From assembly GCA_021234155.1 (NCBI GenBank), contig JAJEKV010000004.1, positions 10,106,109 to 10,170,108 of the forward strand: a DNA stretch of 64,000 nt, written 5' to 3'. Below, one piece after another: positions 34,682 to 45,191 of the stretch (position 1 is the first letter of the stretch; each line of letters starts with the position of its first letter). The translations under genes and the position numbers were made by a program. The notes below the pieces were generated by a model, which was given only the letters and a program-made list of their open reading frames with translations, did no database searches and was not told the origin of the DNA. This stretch comes from Isoetes taiwanensis. Its lineage: Eukaryota > Streptophyta > Lycopodiopsida > Isoetales > Isoetaceae.

Positions 34682-37270
34682 GTTCCATTTTCTGTAGTCC
34701 TTTGCTTCATGTTTGCTTGATTTGGGCAAAGTTTCTTTGAGTTTAAACCATAAGAGTGATGTCCATACAAGATTTAGTAAGGATCTTTAAGATCTACGAT
34801 TCATCTCAATGTGCTACATAAATCCGACCACAAATGGAAAGCTATATGCTTATCTGCGCCTTTGATTTTGGGTGAATCTATTACAGTTTAGTGCAACAAA
34901 ATTTTGGACCAAGAAGAGTAGACGAGTAGTCACCAAATCCTTAACTGTAAGCCCCAGAGGTTTGGTAACCAGTGTAGGTGACATACGCGTACGTTACATT
35001 TTTCGTACCTAAGGTACAGTACCCGTACGTACTATACGTACTTATTCATTCTGTGCTTTGAATAAGGAAAAAAAATTGGTTTGTTGTTTATGCACGCATA
35101 CAGTATGTACTTTATAGATACTATATAGGTACAGTACGTACTTTATAGGTATGGGACAAGTATTTTTCAAAATATAAAAGAAAAATAATTTCTTTTGGTT
35201 GACGTACATACCATATGTATTTTATAGTAACGTACGTCTCGTACGCATGCGTTAAACAACAATTTTTGGCGTATGTTTATATGTTAAACTAGCTCTCGTA
35301 CATGACTCTGTATTGTACGTTGCATATGTATTATATATGTACGATATAGGATGTACGGTACTACACTGTTCAACTATTGGTGACTGTACATCAAATTGAC
35401 TGTCAACAGGGGATGCTCGTTTACACCCTGCAACCCTGTATAGAGTGATTTTAAATGCAAAACAGATGCTCTTGGCGACTAAACGAAGAAGAGTAAATGA
35501 GTAGATAACTGTTCTTGTGTAGAATGTTATCATATCCTATAGCTGTAAGAATGTAGCCCAACCTAGAAAAAAAAAAAGGAGTTGAGGTTTGTGGCTTTAT
35601 GATAAGTTGGTATGCCCACAATTGATCCCTAGCTCTGCTACTAATTGGACACATCAGAAGCCATATAGCTCTCTGGCCTTACTGGTTTTCGAGATTTCTG
35701 GACTCATAATTACTTGGAAATAATCAATCTTCGCGACCTTGTTTTTGAAGCTGACGAAGTTCACTAGCAGTTTAAATAGCTTAGAACAATTTTGCTTTCA
35801 GGTGGAAGCTATCGATGTTGTAATTGAGGCCATTCTTGCTTTCCATTGAGATTTAGGGAGGGATAGCAAACTTCTGATATCCTATCCAATATTATATGTG
35901 GTCAATTACAATCAATAAAATGTTGATAAGCAAGTTGGCAAGGGTGTTTGGTCTAAAACTCTGGCCCTTCTTGTTTAGGATTCATATCTAGCTTTTGCCA
36001 TTTTTTCCTCATCAATTACTTGGCACTTGAAATATTTGTCTCCAATAATGCATGGCCTAAATTTTAAGTGTGCACAATTTTTGTATGTTCAAGTCTCTAG
36101 CAATATCACTTTTTGCACACTTGAAGATTTCTTTTTTTTTTTGAAGAACAAAAAATAAGTTTATTAATCAAAAGTGAATATTACAAGATGTACATATCTT
36201 ATCTAGCTATGTAAAAACAAAAAAAAAACTCCTGAAACACGAGGCTGAAGCATTATATACTTATTCCAGCATAAGACTAATAATAAGAATTAATTTAAAG
36301 ATACTGAATCCAGATATGGTCCCTCACTTCTTCCATGAGGGAGAAAGACTTATAAGCCATCAGATAGTTTGGGCTACAACAATAACAGTATGAAGAGTGA
36401 GTAACTAAATACGGTCATGTAAATACGAGTGCCCATAGATATTAAATAGATAGATAGATGGAAGAAAGGTTATGAGCAGATGTTTATAAACATCACAAGT
36501 GTCTATCACACATGCCATGTGGTTCGGACAAGCTATATAGGCTGAAATATGCTTTAAATCCAGAAAAATTCATTTGAAAAAGCTTTTTTAAGACCCTTTT
36601 TAGGTAGCATGTTTGAGCCTAAATGACGTGTTTGAGCCTAGATGACGTATTTGAATCTAGAAGGCGTGTTTGAGTCTCGTGCCCAACTTGAGCCAAGACG
36701 GGATGTTGGAGCTTAGGTGGAGCTACATGTGGAGCCACGTGTCCATCTTGAGCCAAGATGGTATGTTTGAGCCTAAGGGCATGTCCCTTCTACGAAGTCA
36801 AATTAAACTCATATCAGATATATTGAACGTATTGATTAGAATATACGTATCATATATATTGAACGAGAAGAAGATAGGAGAGCGATTTTGTACGTAAGTT
36901 CTTTGTCATCAAGGTCATCCAAAGACTGGAGATCCTTTATAGCCAGATATTGGACATGGTTGGGATGATTAGACTACAACAGTCTGTCAAACTCGGGAGC
37001 GGGTTCTTCAGTGCATGAAACGATGTCATCAACAAGATCCTCCCGCAAAGCTTCATAGGTCTTGTGCAGCTTCTCATTGTAGGATTTCACAGTAACCCCT
37101 CTCCAAGTGGAGTGGTCTCTCAGCATCTGCAAAATTGCATTGGAGGAAAGAATTATCTTTCAGCTCTATATTATCCTGCAGGCAATTCAGATGATTCAAA
37201 AAGGGCTGGATCATATTACATCTGTAGCTCCAAATGTAAGCAACCCCGCCAAGCTCGTGTTCTCACCATG
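34682..37270. other. Intergenic stretch with a GTAC-rich block and a LINE 3' end
   Basis: No gene is supported. 34975-35360 is dense in GTACGT/ACGTAC and GTAC motifs. At 36128-36141 a T-run followed by 'gaagaacaaaaaataagtttattaatc' type sequence reads, on the minus strand, as a LINE 3' terminus with AATAAA signal and poly(A), similar in style to the LINE end at 25.1 kb. It is a short 5'-truncated remnant. 36600-36780 has short repeats of 'gtttgagcctagatgacgt' type. Confidence 0.5.
36128..36250 (-). mobile_element. 5'-truncated LINE 3' end
   Basis: On the minus strand the sequence ends TGATTAATAAACTTA, then TTTTTTGTTCTTC and a poly(A) run. This is the usual look of a plant LINE terminus. The 5' limit is arbitrary, and no coding region or target duplication was established. 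Confidence 0.4.
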
Positions 37271-37352
37271 TTAAGGAGAGGAGCAAGGAATAAGGATCAA
37301 GGAGCAAGACCAAGCCTAGGAGCAAGGAGAGGAATAAGGGAAGGAGCAAGGC
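37271..37352 (+). repeat. Purine-rich GGAGCAAGG repeats, left flank of the array
   Basis: Short units of the type 'aggagcaaggagaggaat' are repeated with variation. The same type of sequence resumes at 40108-40157 on the other side of the tandem array, so the array lies inside this simple repeat. Confidence 0.7.
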
Positions 37353-40107
37353 CAATTGTAAGCCTATACATGTCCTCCACTTTGACCCCTTGACCGGTGG
37401 TGGGATATTCTAGCTAGTCATGTACAAGATGATATTCTAGTGACAAGACTAGTCTAGCTTGGACCATAAACAAAAAATACAAAAATACATGTGACATCCT
37501 AAGGCTAGGAGATATCCTGCCTACAAAGTGTGCATGTATGGCTAAAGTTTTGTCCAACGGATGTGTGGTGAGTTGGTATAGGCCTAGTAATGCCAAAATA
37601 AATGTGCATTTGGTCAGGGGTTCAAACACGGCGGTGTATGTTTAGCTTTGGGAGTTAGTTCTTGAGGGTTATCTGATGATGATCCCCGGCGTGGTAGAAC
37701 TTAAAAGCCTATACATGTTCTCCACTTTGACCCCTTGACCGGTGGTGGGATATTCTAGCTAGTCATGTACAAGATGATATTCTAGTGACAAGACTAGTCT
37801 AGCTTGGACCATAAACAAAAAATACAAAAATACCTGTGACATCCTAAGGCTAGGAGGTATCCTGCCTACAAAGTGTGCATGTATGGCTAAAAGTTTTGCC
37901 CAACGGATGTGTGGTGAGTTGGTATAGGCCTAGTAATGCCAAAATAAATGTGCATTTGGTGGGGGGGTTCAAAGCACGGCGGTGTATGTTTAGCTTTGGA
38001 GACTGTGGTATACGATGATGATCCCGACGTGGTAGAACTTAAAAGCCTATGCATGTCCTCCACTTTGGCCCCTTGACCGGTGGTGGGATATTCTAGCTAG
38101 TCATGTACAAGATGATATTCTAGTGACAAGACTAGTCTAGCTTGGACCATAAACAAAAAATACAAAAATACCTGTGACATCCTAAGGCTAGGAGGTATCC
38201 TGCCTACAAAGTGTGCATGTATAGCTAAAGTTTTGCCCAACGGATGTGTGGTGAGTTGGTATAGGCCTAGTAATGCCAAAATAAATGTGCATTTGGTCGG
38301 GGTTCAAACCTGGCGGTGTATGTTAGCTTTGGGAGTTGGTTCTTGGGGTTATCACGATGATGATCCCGGCGTGGTAGAACTTAAAAGCCTATACATGTTC
38401 TCCACTTTGGCCCCTTGACCGGTGGTGGGATATTCTAGCTAGTCATGTACAAGATGATATTCTAGTGACAAGACTAGTCTAGCTTGGACCATAAACAAAA
38501 ATACAAAAATACATGACATCCTAAGGCTAGGAGGTATCCACGCCACAAAGTGTGCATGTATGGCTAAAGTTTTGCCCAGCGGATATGTGGTGAGTTGGTA
38601 TAGGCCTAGTAATGCCAAAATAAATGTGCATTTGGTCGAGGGGGTGTGGCGGTGTATGTTTAGCTTTTGGAGACTGGGGGTTATCGATGATGATCCCCGG
38701 CGTGGTAGAACTTAAAAGCCTATACATGTTCTCCACTTTGGCCCCTTGACCTGTGGTGGGATATTCTAGCTAGTCATGTACAAGATGATATTCTAGTGAC
38801 AAGACTAGTCTAGCTTGTCATAAACAAAAAATACAAAATACTGTGACATCCTAAGGCTAGGAGGTATCACGCCTCTGAAGTGTGCATGTATGGCTAAAGT
38901 TTTCCCCAACGGATGTGTGGTGAGTTGGTATAGGCCTAGTAATGCCAAAATAAATGTGCATTTGGTCGGGGTTCAAAACCGGCGGTGTATGTTTAGCTTT
39001 GGAGACTGGGGTTATACGATGATGATGATCCCCGACGTGGTAGAACTTAAAAGCCTATACATGTCCTCCACTTTGGCCCCTTGACTGGTGGTGGGATATT
39101 CTAGCTAGTCATGTACAAGATGATATTCTAGTGATATTCTAGTGACAAGACTAGTCTAGCTTGGACCATAAACAAAAAATACAAAAATACCTGTGACATC
39201 CTAAGGCTAGGAGGTATCCTGCCTACGAAGTGTGCATGTATGGCTAAAGTTTTCCCCAACGGATGTGTGGTGAGTTGGTATAGGCCTAGTAATGCCAAAA
39301 TAAATGTGCATTTGGTCAGGGGTTCAAACCTGGCCAGTGTATGTTTAGCTTTGGAGACTGGGGTTATACGATGATGATCCCCGACGTGGTAGAACTTAAA
39401 AGCCTATACATGTCCTCCACTTTGGCCCCTTGACCGGTGCTGGGATATTCTAGCTAGTCATGTACAAGATGATATTCTAGTGACAAGCTAGAAAAAAAAC
39501 AAAAAATACAAAAACACATGTGACATCCTAAGGCTAGGAGGTATCCTGCCTACAAAGTGTGCATGTATGGCTAAAGTTTTGCCCAACGGATGTGTGGTGA
39601 GTTGGTATAGGCCTAGTAATGCCAAAATAAATGTGCATTTGGTCAGGGGTTCAAACCTGGCCAGTGTATGTTTAGCTTTGGGAGTTGGTTACTGGGGTTA
39701 TATGATGATGATCCCCGACGTGGTAGAACTTAAAAGCCTATACATGTCCTCCACTTTGGCCCCTTGACCGGTGGTGGGATATTCTAGCTAGTCATGTACA
39801 AGATGATATTCTAGTGACAAGACTATCCTAAGGCTAGGAGGTATCCGCCTACAAAGTGTGCATGTGTGGTGAGTTGGTATAGGCCTAGTAATGCCAAAAT
39901 AAATGTGCATTTGGTCAGGGGTTCAAACCTGGCCAGTGTATGTTTAGGTTTGGGAGTTGGTTACTGGGGTTATACGATGATGATCCCCGACGTGGTAGAA
40001 CTTAAAAGCCTATACATGTCCTCCACTTTGGCCCCTTGACCGGTGGTGGGATATTCTAGCTAGTCATGTACAAGATGATATTCTAGTGACAAGACTAGTC
40101 TAGCTTG
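37353..40107 (+). repeat. Tandem array of about eight ~337-bp units with tRNA-like promoter
   Basis: The marker 'gtgtggtgagttggtatag' occurs at about 37563, 37909, 38246, 38585, 38915, 39265, 39591 and 39863, giving periods of about 346, 337, 339, 330, 350, 327 and 272. Each unit carries an A-box-like segment (GTGAGTTGGTATAGGC) and, about 45 bases later, a B-box (GGTTCAAACCTGG in the best copies). It also carries a conserved tail with 'gatgatccccgacgtgg' and a fixed stretch 'gggatattctagctagtc'. The last unit has an internal deletion. The same ~60-codon frame is open in several units but varies in length and has no domain, so it is not a gene. Confidence 0.88.
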
Positions 40108-40334
40108 GCAAGGATCAAGGAGAGGAGTGCGAGCAAGGAGAGGAGTAAGAAGAGGGTTCCTTAAATCGAAGCCAAATATACCACAAATTTATATGCCAAA
40201 GATTTAGACACCAAACATCGAGACCAAACACTTCTATACCAAACATCGAGATCAAACATGTCTATACCAAATATATCTATATCAAACATCGAAACCAAAT
40301 GTTTCTATATCAAACCTTGAGATTAAGTATTTCT
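40108..40334 (+). repeat. Purine-rich repeats followed by 'ataccaaacatcgag' short tandem repeats
   Basis: After the GAGCAAGG-type flank, about 30-bp imperfect units of the form 'cgagaccaaacacttctataccaaa' run from about 40190 to 40334. They resume at 40561-40605 after the SINE, showing that the SINE inserted into them. Confidence 0.7.
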
Positions 40335-40560
40335 CTGGGTGTTTAGTCTAGTGGTAACACACTAGTTCTAGCAAATGTAGGTCTCGAGTTCAAGACCGCC
40401 CAGAATTGCACTCTAAACTGTGGGTGTCAAAACCTACAGATGCAATGTAAAGTGGTTGGGGGCAGGGCTCAACCGAGCAATGTGGTGTGGTGTGGTGTGT
40501 GGTCACATATCCAGTTGGATGCTGCCTAGTGGTGTGACATTAAAATTCTATCTATCTATC
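40335..40560 (+). mobile_element. SINE with (CTAT)n tail
   Basis: The A box (TTTAGTCTAGTGGTAACAC) lies at about 40342 and the B box (GAGTTCAAGACC) at about 40386. A body of about 150 bases follows, ending AAAATTCTATCTATCTATC. It interrupts the short tandem repeats on both sides; the flanks share 'atttct', a possible short target duplication. The 3' end matches the SINE at 29405-29512. Confidence 0.8.
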
Positions 40561-41643
40561 AAACATTTCTATACCACGTCGAGACCAAACACTTCTATAT
40601 CTAGCATTATAACAGGGGGTTACCTTTATGATTTTTATACACTTTTTATTATGGTTTTACTATGATTTTGTTGATGTATTCGTGTGGATGTACAAAAGAG
40701 TATTTCTAGAGCGCATCCCTTTCTTAACCGTCGATTGTTTATGAGGAAAAGAATTGTATGGTGGTGATTTAGGTTTTTGTGCATGTTATTTTCAACCCTA
40801 AATTAAAGTGTTCATGAAGATATAGACAAATATTTTTAGGGTTTCTTGCTATGCGAATTATCATGCACCAACAGAGTCCATGGTTGCACAGCCGAATTCA
40901 TCTCAGATAGAAAATCTAACTATCTCAAACCCTTTTGGGAGTCGACGAATCACTCCCTTTGGTTTCAGGGATGAAAGTTCACAGCATCAGAGGGTCAAAG
41001 AATGAATGGAAAACTGCAGACTCAGGCATTTGGCGAAAGTATTTACTCTTGTGGCACTGGTGATCATGGCAGTTTGCTGCTAGTTGGATGTGCGCCATGA
41101 TGAAGACTGTACAACCGATTTAAAGATGATGATGTTCTTTCTATTAGGACAAGCTTCCAAACCATTACAAGTCTTGCAGAATCTTCTGAACCAGAGAAGC
41201 AAGCTATGAACAGTGATGAGGAGATCAACGCAAATGAGCAGATTCATCCTAACCAGGTTCTTTGCTAACCCTAGCTTCTGCAATGGCAGTTTCCAGGAAG
41301 TTGTCCCTCTCGCTAGTAGCATAGCATGCTACAGAATGGTTGCAGAGCAGGGTGGAAAGGTGTCACAAATTAATCGTGGCTTCCTTTCTTATGCAAAGCT
41401 TCTTCTTTTCAAGAAATGGAGTTGCCTATGGTGGCTCTGGATATCTTATGGCATGTACTCTTCAAAACATGGCGATTCCAACATCTACAATCATTGGGTA
41501 GTACCGGATAACTAGATGTTGACTCTGGAAGCCTTCTAAGGGGTAACTTGATTCAATTTACCTTGTAATAACAACACAAATTCATCTAGGACTGAAGTGC
41601 GGATCATTCTGGTTGCGTTTGATTGCAAGGCAAATCAAATGCC

Positions 41644-41670
41644 CATGTATTGCACTGATTGCAATACATG
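41644..41670. repeat. Perfect 11-bp-stem hairpin outside the left TIR
   Basis: Stem CATGTATTGCA / TGCAATACATG with loop CTGAT. It is outside the transposon, in flanking DNA. Confidence 0.75.
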
Positions 41671-41696
41671 ATTAGTATTAACTCCTGTTTTAATAC

Positions 41697-41700
41697 AGTA
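41697..41700 (+). repeat. Target-site duplication of the large DNA transposon, left
   Basis: AGTA directly before the left TIR. The same four bases follow the right TIR at 58109-58112. Confidence 0.65.
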
Positions 41701-41722
41701 GGGTAAAAGCATAAAAGGGTGT
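41701..41722 (+). repeat. Left terminal inverted repeat
   Basis: 22 bases beginning GGGTAAAAGC, matching the right end 58087-58108 in inverse orientation with one mismatch. It is followed by 'acgtacatcgtac', a GTAC-type subterminal motif. Confidence 0.8.
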
Positions 41723-41997
41723 ACGTACATCGTACTGAATTGAAGGACGAATTTGTGCTACATCAAGATACTATGGTTTGTCGTTTTGTGTCAGATATAC
41801 AAGGATTGCAAGATCATCCCCGGCGGTGCCCCAAAATTCTTGGTTAACCAACAGAACCACCTTAGAACCAATTGAATGGATCCGTCCCTCCCTTTCCGAA
41901 ATTCCCCCCCTTTCACGGAGGATCGAACACCGAAGCCAATTCCGGGAAGCAAACACATGCCAATTGAATCTACAAGAAATACAAATCAATTTCAATC

Positions 41998-42591
41998 TGT
42001 TCATGGAGGATGAGAATTCCAATGGAAGTGATGGTTCTAAGCATAAGTATGCCGACATTGGCCGGTGTTATGCCACAAAACAAATAAAAGCGGCGTGTTG
42101 AGGTCGATGGATTGCATTAAGTCCAGATCAAAGATTAGTTTTTGTGCTCGTTTGTTGCAAGATGAGCGGGCTTTTTTCTTTTTCGAACATGTAATTGGAA
42201 ATCCTTCGAAGTTATTGTTATGAAATCAATGATCGAAACTTGAAAGATGGGCTTCAAGAAGTAAAGTACGCTAATAGCAAAAGATAAATTGGTCGCAAAA
42301 CATTCATCGTTATCAATGATTGTTGGAAAAAGGAGATATAAACAAGAATGTTTCTTCAAAATTGCTAAAGATCTGACCAAGAAATTTATCCAAAGCTGCA
42401 GCAGAAGAAGGAAGATAATGTCATTAAGTGGAGCAAATGTATGGGCTTTGGCAGGAAGGATGCCAAGATCAAATAGAATCGATGATTCAATCAAATGTCA
42501 GGTTCGTGAATTTTGGCTTGACAATACCAAAGGTTAGAGATGTCATGAAGAGGAGAACACAAGCAATACAATACCTTGATATCTCACAGGT
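41998..42591 (+). pseudogene. Transposase-like gene, 5' part
   Basis: An N-terminal piece may start at about 42004 (MEDENSNGSDGSKHKYADIG). A better supported piece runs from about 42290 to 42590. It reads SGANVWALAGRMPRSNRIDD, then QVREFWLDNTKG and, after one frame change at about 42536, RDVMKRRTQAIQYLDISQ, ending at a donor-like 'tcacag|gttt'. This looks like the helical DNA-binding region that precedes the zinc-binding part in this transposase type (a 'FW...T' motif followed by a basic RDVxxRR segment). Stops and the frame change indicate decay. It continues with the part starting at 43209. Confidence 0.55.
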
Positions 42592-42660
42592 TTGCTCTTG
42601 TAATTGAATCAATTCAGTTTTGGAGATTATGTTTTCTTCCAAAATTCTTTCATGACTTTC

Positions 42661-43170
42661 TTCTGTACATTCTAGTTCTGTTCCGAGTGACCTGTTAATG
42701 AATACACATGGTTTTCATGAAATGTATTGCATTTTACATTGTTTACATTTTTACATTGTTTACATAGTAGCAGAAATCTTGCAGTGATGTGCTATTAGGT
42801 ACTTTTTAGATGTACATCCATTAACACTTACATGTCCATGCAGCTGCATTTACATGTACTTGAATATCAAAATTACATCATTTTACATTTTAGTGTGTAC
42901 TTTTTCGGTGTAAAGCCAAACAAATCATACATATGTACATTAGTTGTACTAATATTGTAACATTAATGTGATGTACTAATATTGGAACATTAATTAGATG
43001 TACATTAGATGTACATTGGATGTATAGTAACAGATCAGTGGAACTGTTGGCTGTACATTAGATGTACTGATGTACATTAGATGTACATTAGATGTACAGT
43101 AACAGATCAGTGGAACTGTTGGATGGACATTTTATGTACATAGAACATACATTAATTGTACAATAGTATA
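42661..43170. repeat. TGTACA-rich block in the transposase intron
   Basis: More than a dozen GTACA/TGTACAT motifs, several in the tandem form 'agatgtacattagatgtacatt', plus a duplicated 'cagtaacagatcagtggaactgttgg' type block (about 43026 and 43099). It lies between two transposase exons. The motif TGTACA is itself palindromic. Confidence 0.7.
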
Positions 43171-43208
43171 GTTCAATATTCTTTTGGCATCTGGTTGCCG
43201 ACATCATT

Positions 43209-44107
43209 TTGCTAATATGGTCTTTAATGCTTTTGTTATTGCGGTCGATCGAGCTTTATCAACGGTTTGTATATCGGAATCCGATACCAAAATTCGCCTT
43301 CGACGGAAAGTATTTGAAACCCGATTGTATAAGGAAATTGAAGGAGAGAATGAGCAAGCGTGATATGCATGTAAAGGCCTTCAATGATATGAGGAGATCC
43401 CTACATGTTAATTGCACTTGCCGCCGCAATTTGTTGTACGTGCATCGGCAAAACAATGGAGTATGTCAAGCAAACAAGAAGACTTTTGATAATGTTAGTA
43501 TCTTGTGGAGGTCAACGGTTCGCGAGAAATATGTGACGGATGAATGGCATAAACTAAAATGCATCAAAGGTGAATGTGATGAATGTGGAGTGAAGAAATT
43601 AGACATCCGTCCCAAACGAGGAAGATGGAATTTAATGTGGATCGGCAAGTATATGCATATGTCAATGAGCCATCCAAAAAAGGTACATCCGTAAGGCTTA
43701 GATTAGTTGATCGAGAATGACAAAGCATCTGTTTTGTTAAAGAACATGAAAAATCAGCTTGCTAAGTTTACGGATCATAACTTTACGTAAAGACTAATTG
43801 GCGAGAGCAAGCGGTTTAAAAAGATGTGTTGAGAAATTCCCGGATAATAGTGTGTTGTCTGTTGTTGACTTTGCGAGAGAACTACACATTGAAACCGGGG
43901 GACGAAGTGCAATCCGAGCATTGGAATCCCGATCAAATTAGTATTTTGGTCCATATTTCAATGATGAAAATAGAAGATAAGCTTAAAAAAACAGTGCATT
44001 TCTATGTTTCAGATGACAGGAAGCATGACAATCATTTTGTGCAACATGGTTTTAAATTACATTTGGGGTGGCTTAAGAATAATGGAGGTGGACACATAAA
44101 CCTTCAT
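43209..44107 (+). pseudogene. Transposase-like gene, central part (zinc-binding and first catalytic region)
   Basis: The first open part (to about 43691) reads ELYQRFVYRNPIPKFAFDGK and then KPDCIRKLKERMSKRDMHVK. It continues with a Cys-rich segment (NCTCRRNLL, KLKCIKGECDECGVKKLDIR), arranged like a zinc-binding module. After a frame change it resumes at about 43830 and ends YVSDDRKHDNHFVQHGFKLH plus LGWLKNNGGGHINLH at 44107. The acidic 'SDDRKHD' piece is a conserved block of this family. Translation then continues in frame at 51351 once the nested insertion is removed. I know similar uncharacterised transposase-like proteins from animals and seed-free plants but cannot name the superfamily. 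Confidence 0.65.
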
Positions 44108-45191
44108 TCCTAGGATGGGTCCTATGATAGACATATATCGGCCGATGTGAAGTGGTGTTCTCATTGAGCTTTGTAAAAACATTGAGTACAAATGGATCCC
44201 TCACTAGGGATAGATAAATTTGGAAATATGAACTTTAAATGCTCCGAAACTAGACAATCATCGAGAGCCTGATGAAACTGAAGAATACAACATAAAAGAT
44301 GGTTTTATCCGCCACTTGGTCGATGCAAAGGTGAGAAGACTCAGTGAATGCTCCTCATCGGGAAGAAGAACCACGCCTTCTTAGGTTTCTGAGGAAACCC
44401 AAGCAAATAGTTGAAGCACGACCCCACGCACTATGGCAACCACAAGACCTTAAACAATCCTGCAAAATCAAATTTTGAAAAGAAAAATAACCCGGTCAAT
44501 GAGTTAGATGCCATAGGCAAGAAGACTCCTGAGGCTCTAGGGCCCACGCCGAAAGAAAAGAAACAACCGCCCAATCGGGAACCGTCCGGAATGACCATCG
44601 CGGAAAAACAACCGATTAGTGCTGCCTCGGAGGCTACTGGCCGCCCGAGAAAAACAATAAATATGATCTCGAGGCAAACAAATACCGCCGAGAGAAAACA
44701 TGAATAATAAATATTGACTCAGAGGCTACAATGCCACACTGAGAGAAAACATGAATGAATAAATAAAATACTAGTGCCATGCCGAGAAAGAGTAAACCAA
44801 TAAGTATGCCTCAGAGGCTACAAAGCCACGCTGAGGAAATAAAGAATGCAAATTTAAAGGACATAGAAAAGAAAATAAGCTATAGTGCCATGCCGCGAAA
44901 GAATAAACTAATAAGTATGCCTCAGAGGCTACAAAGCCACGCTGAGGAAACAAAGAATGCAAACTTAAAGGACATAGAAGAAAAGGAAATAACGAACCTG
45001 ATCAAATGCAAATAACCATCAAGAAAGGGAGGGTGAGGGAAGCTGATAGGATAGAGAAGAAGGAGAACTAGCTCAAGAGAACGCCGATGATAGAATAATG
45101 AAGAGAGGCTGAATAAATAGGAGGAGTAACAAAGGGACGTCCCCATCCAAGGAATGTCGGTTCTATTGCTGTCGCAATGGAACCGTGGCAT
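44108..45191 (+). mobile_element. Helentron-like non-autonomous element A (1,084 bp)
   Basis: It starts TCCTAGGATGGG. Near its 3' end (45142-45153) it has the near-inverse CCCATCCAAGGA, followed by a hairpin (CGGTTCTATTGC / GCAATGGAACCG, one mismatch) that ends six bases before the terminus. The next base is the first base of element B. It has no coding capacity. It contains two copies of a ~111-bp tandem unit (from about 44772 and 44883, 'agtgccatgccg'). Asymmetric terminal inverted repeats, a 3' hairpin, insertion between T and T and no target duplication are the marks of Helentron (Helitron2) elements and their short derivatives. Confidence 0.75.
44772..44990 (+). repeat. ~111-bp tandem repeat in element A
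   Basis: Two units starting 'tagtgccatgccg' at 44772 and 44883, nearly identical, with a shorter related piece upstream (about 44700-44760). Confidence 0.8.

Larger units (their letters stand above)
40561..41700. other. Gene-free stretch up to the left TIR
   Basis: No supported gene. At about 41025-41080 one frame reads SIYSCGTGDHGSLLLVGC, faintly like an RCC1 repeat, but nothing extends it. A perfect hairpin (CATGTATTGCA, 5-base loop, TGCAATACATG) lies at 41644-41670, 31 bases outside the TIR. Confidence 0.45.

Noticed and set aside
36430-36560. Third SINE at a (GATA)n tract
   Set aside because: The tract is present but no A/B boxes or the shared SINE 3' end lie next to it.
37414-39767. 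Repeated ~60-70-codon frames beginning near 'ATGGCTAAAG' or on the minus strand
   Set aside because: They are carried by the tandem array; reading length changes from unit to unit and no protein family is recognisable.
41020-41515. RCC1-like or other gene before the transposon
   Set aside because: Only one short segment resembles an RCC1 repeat and nothing supports exons around it.
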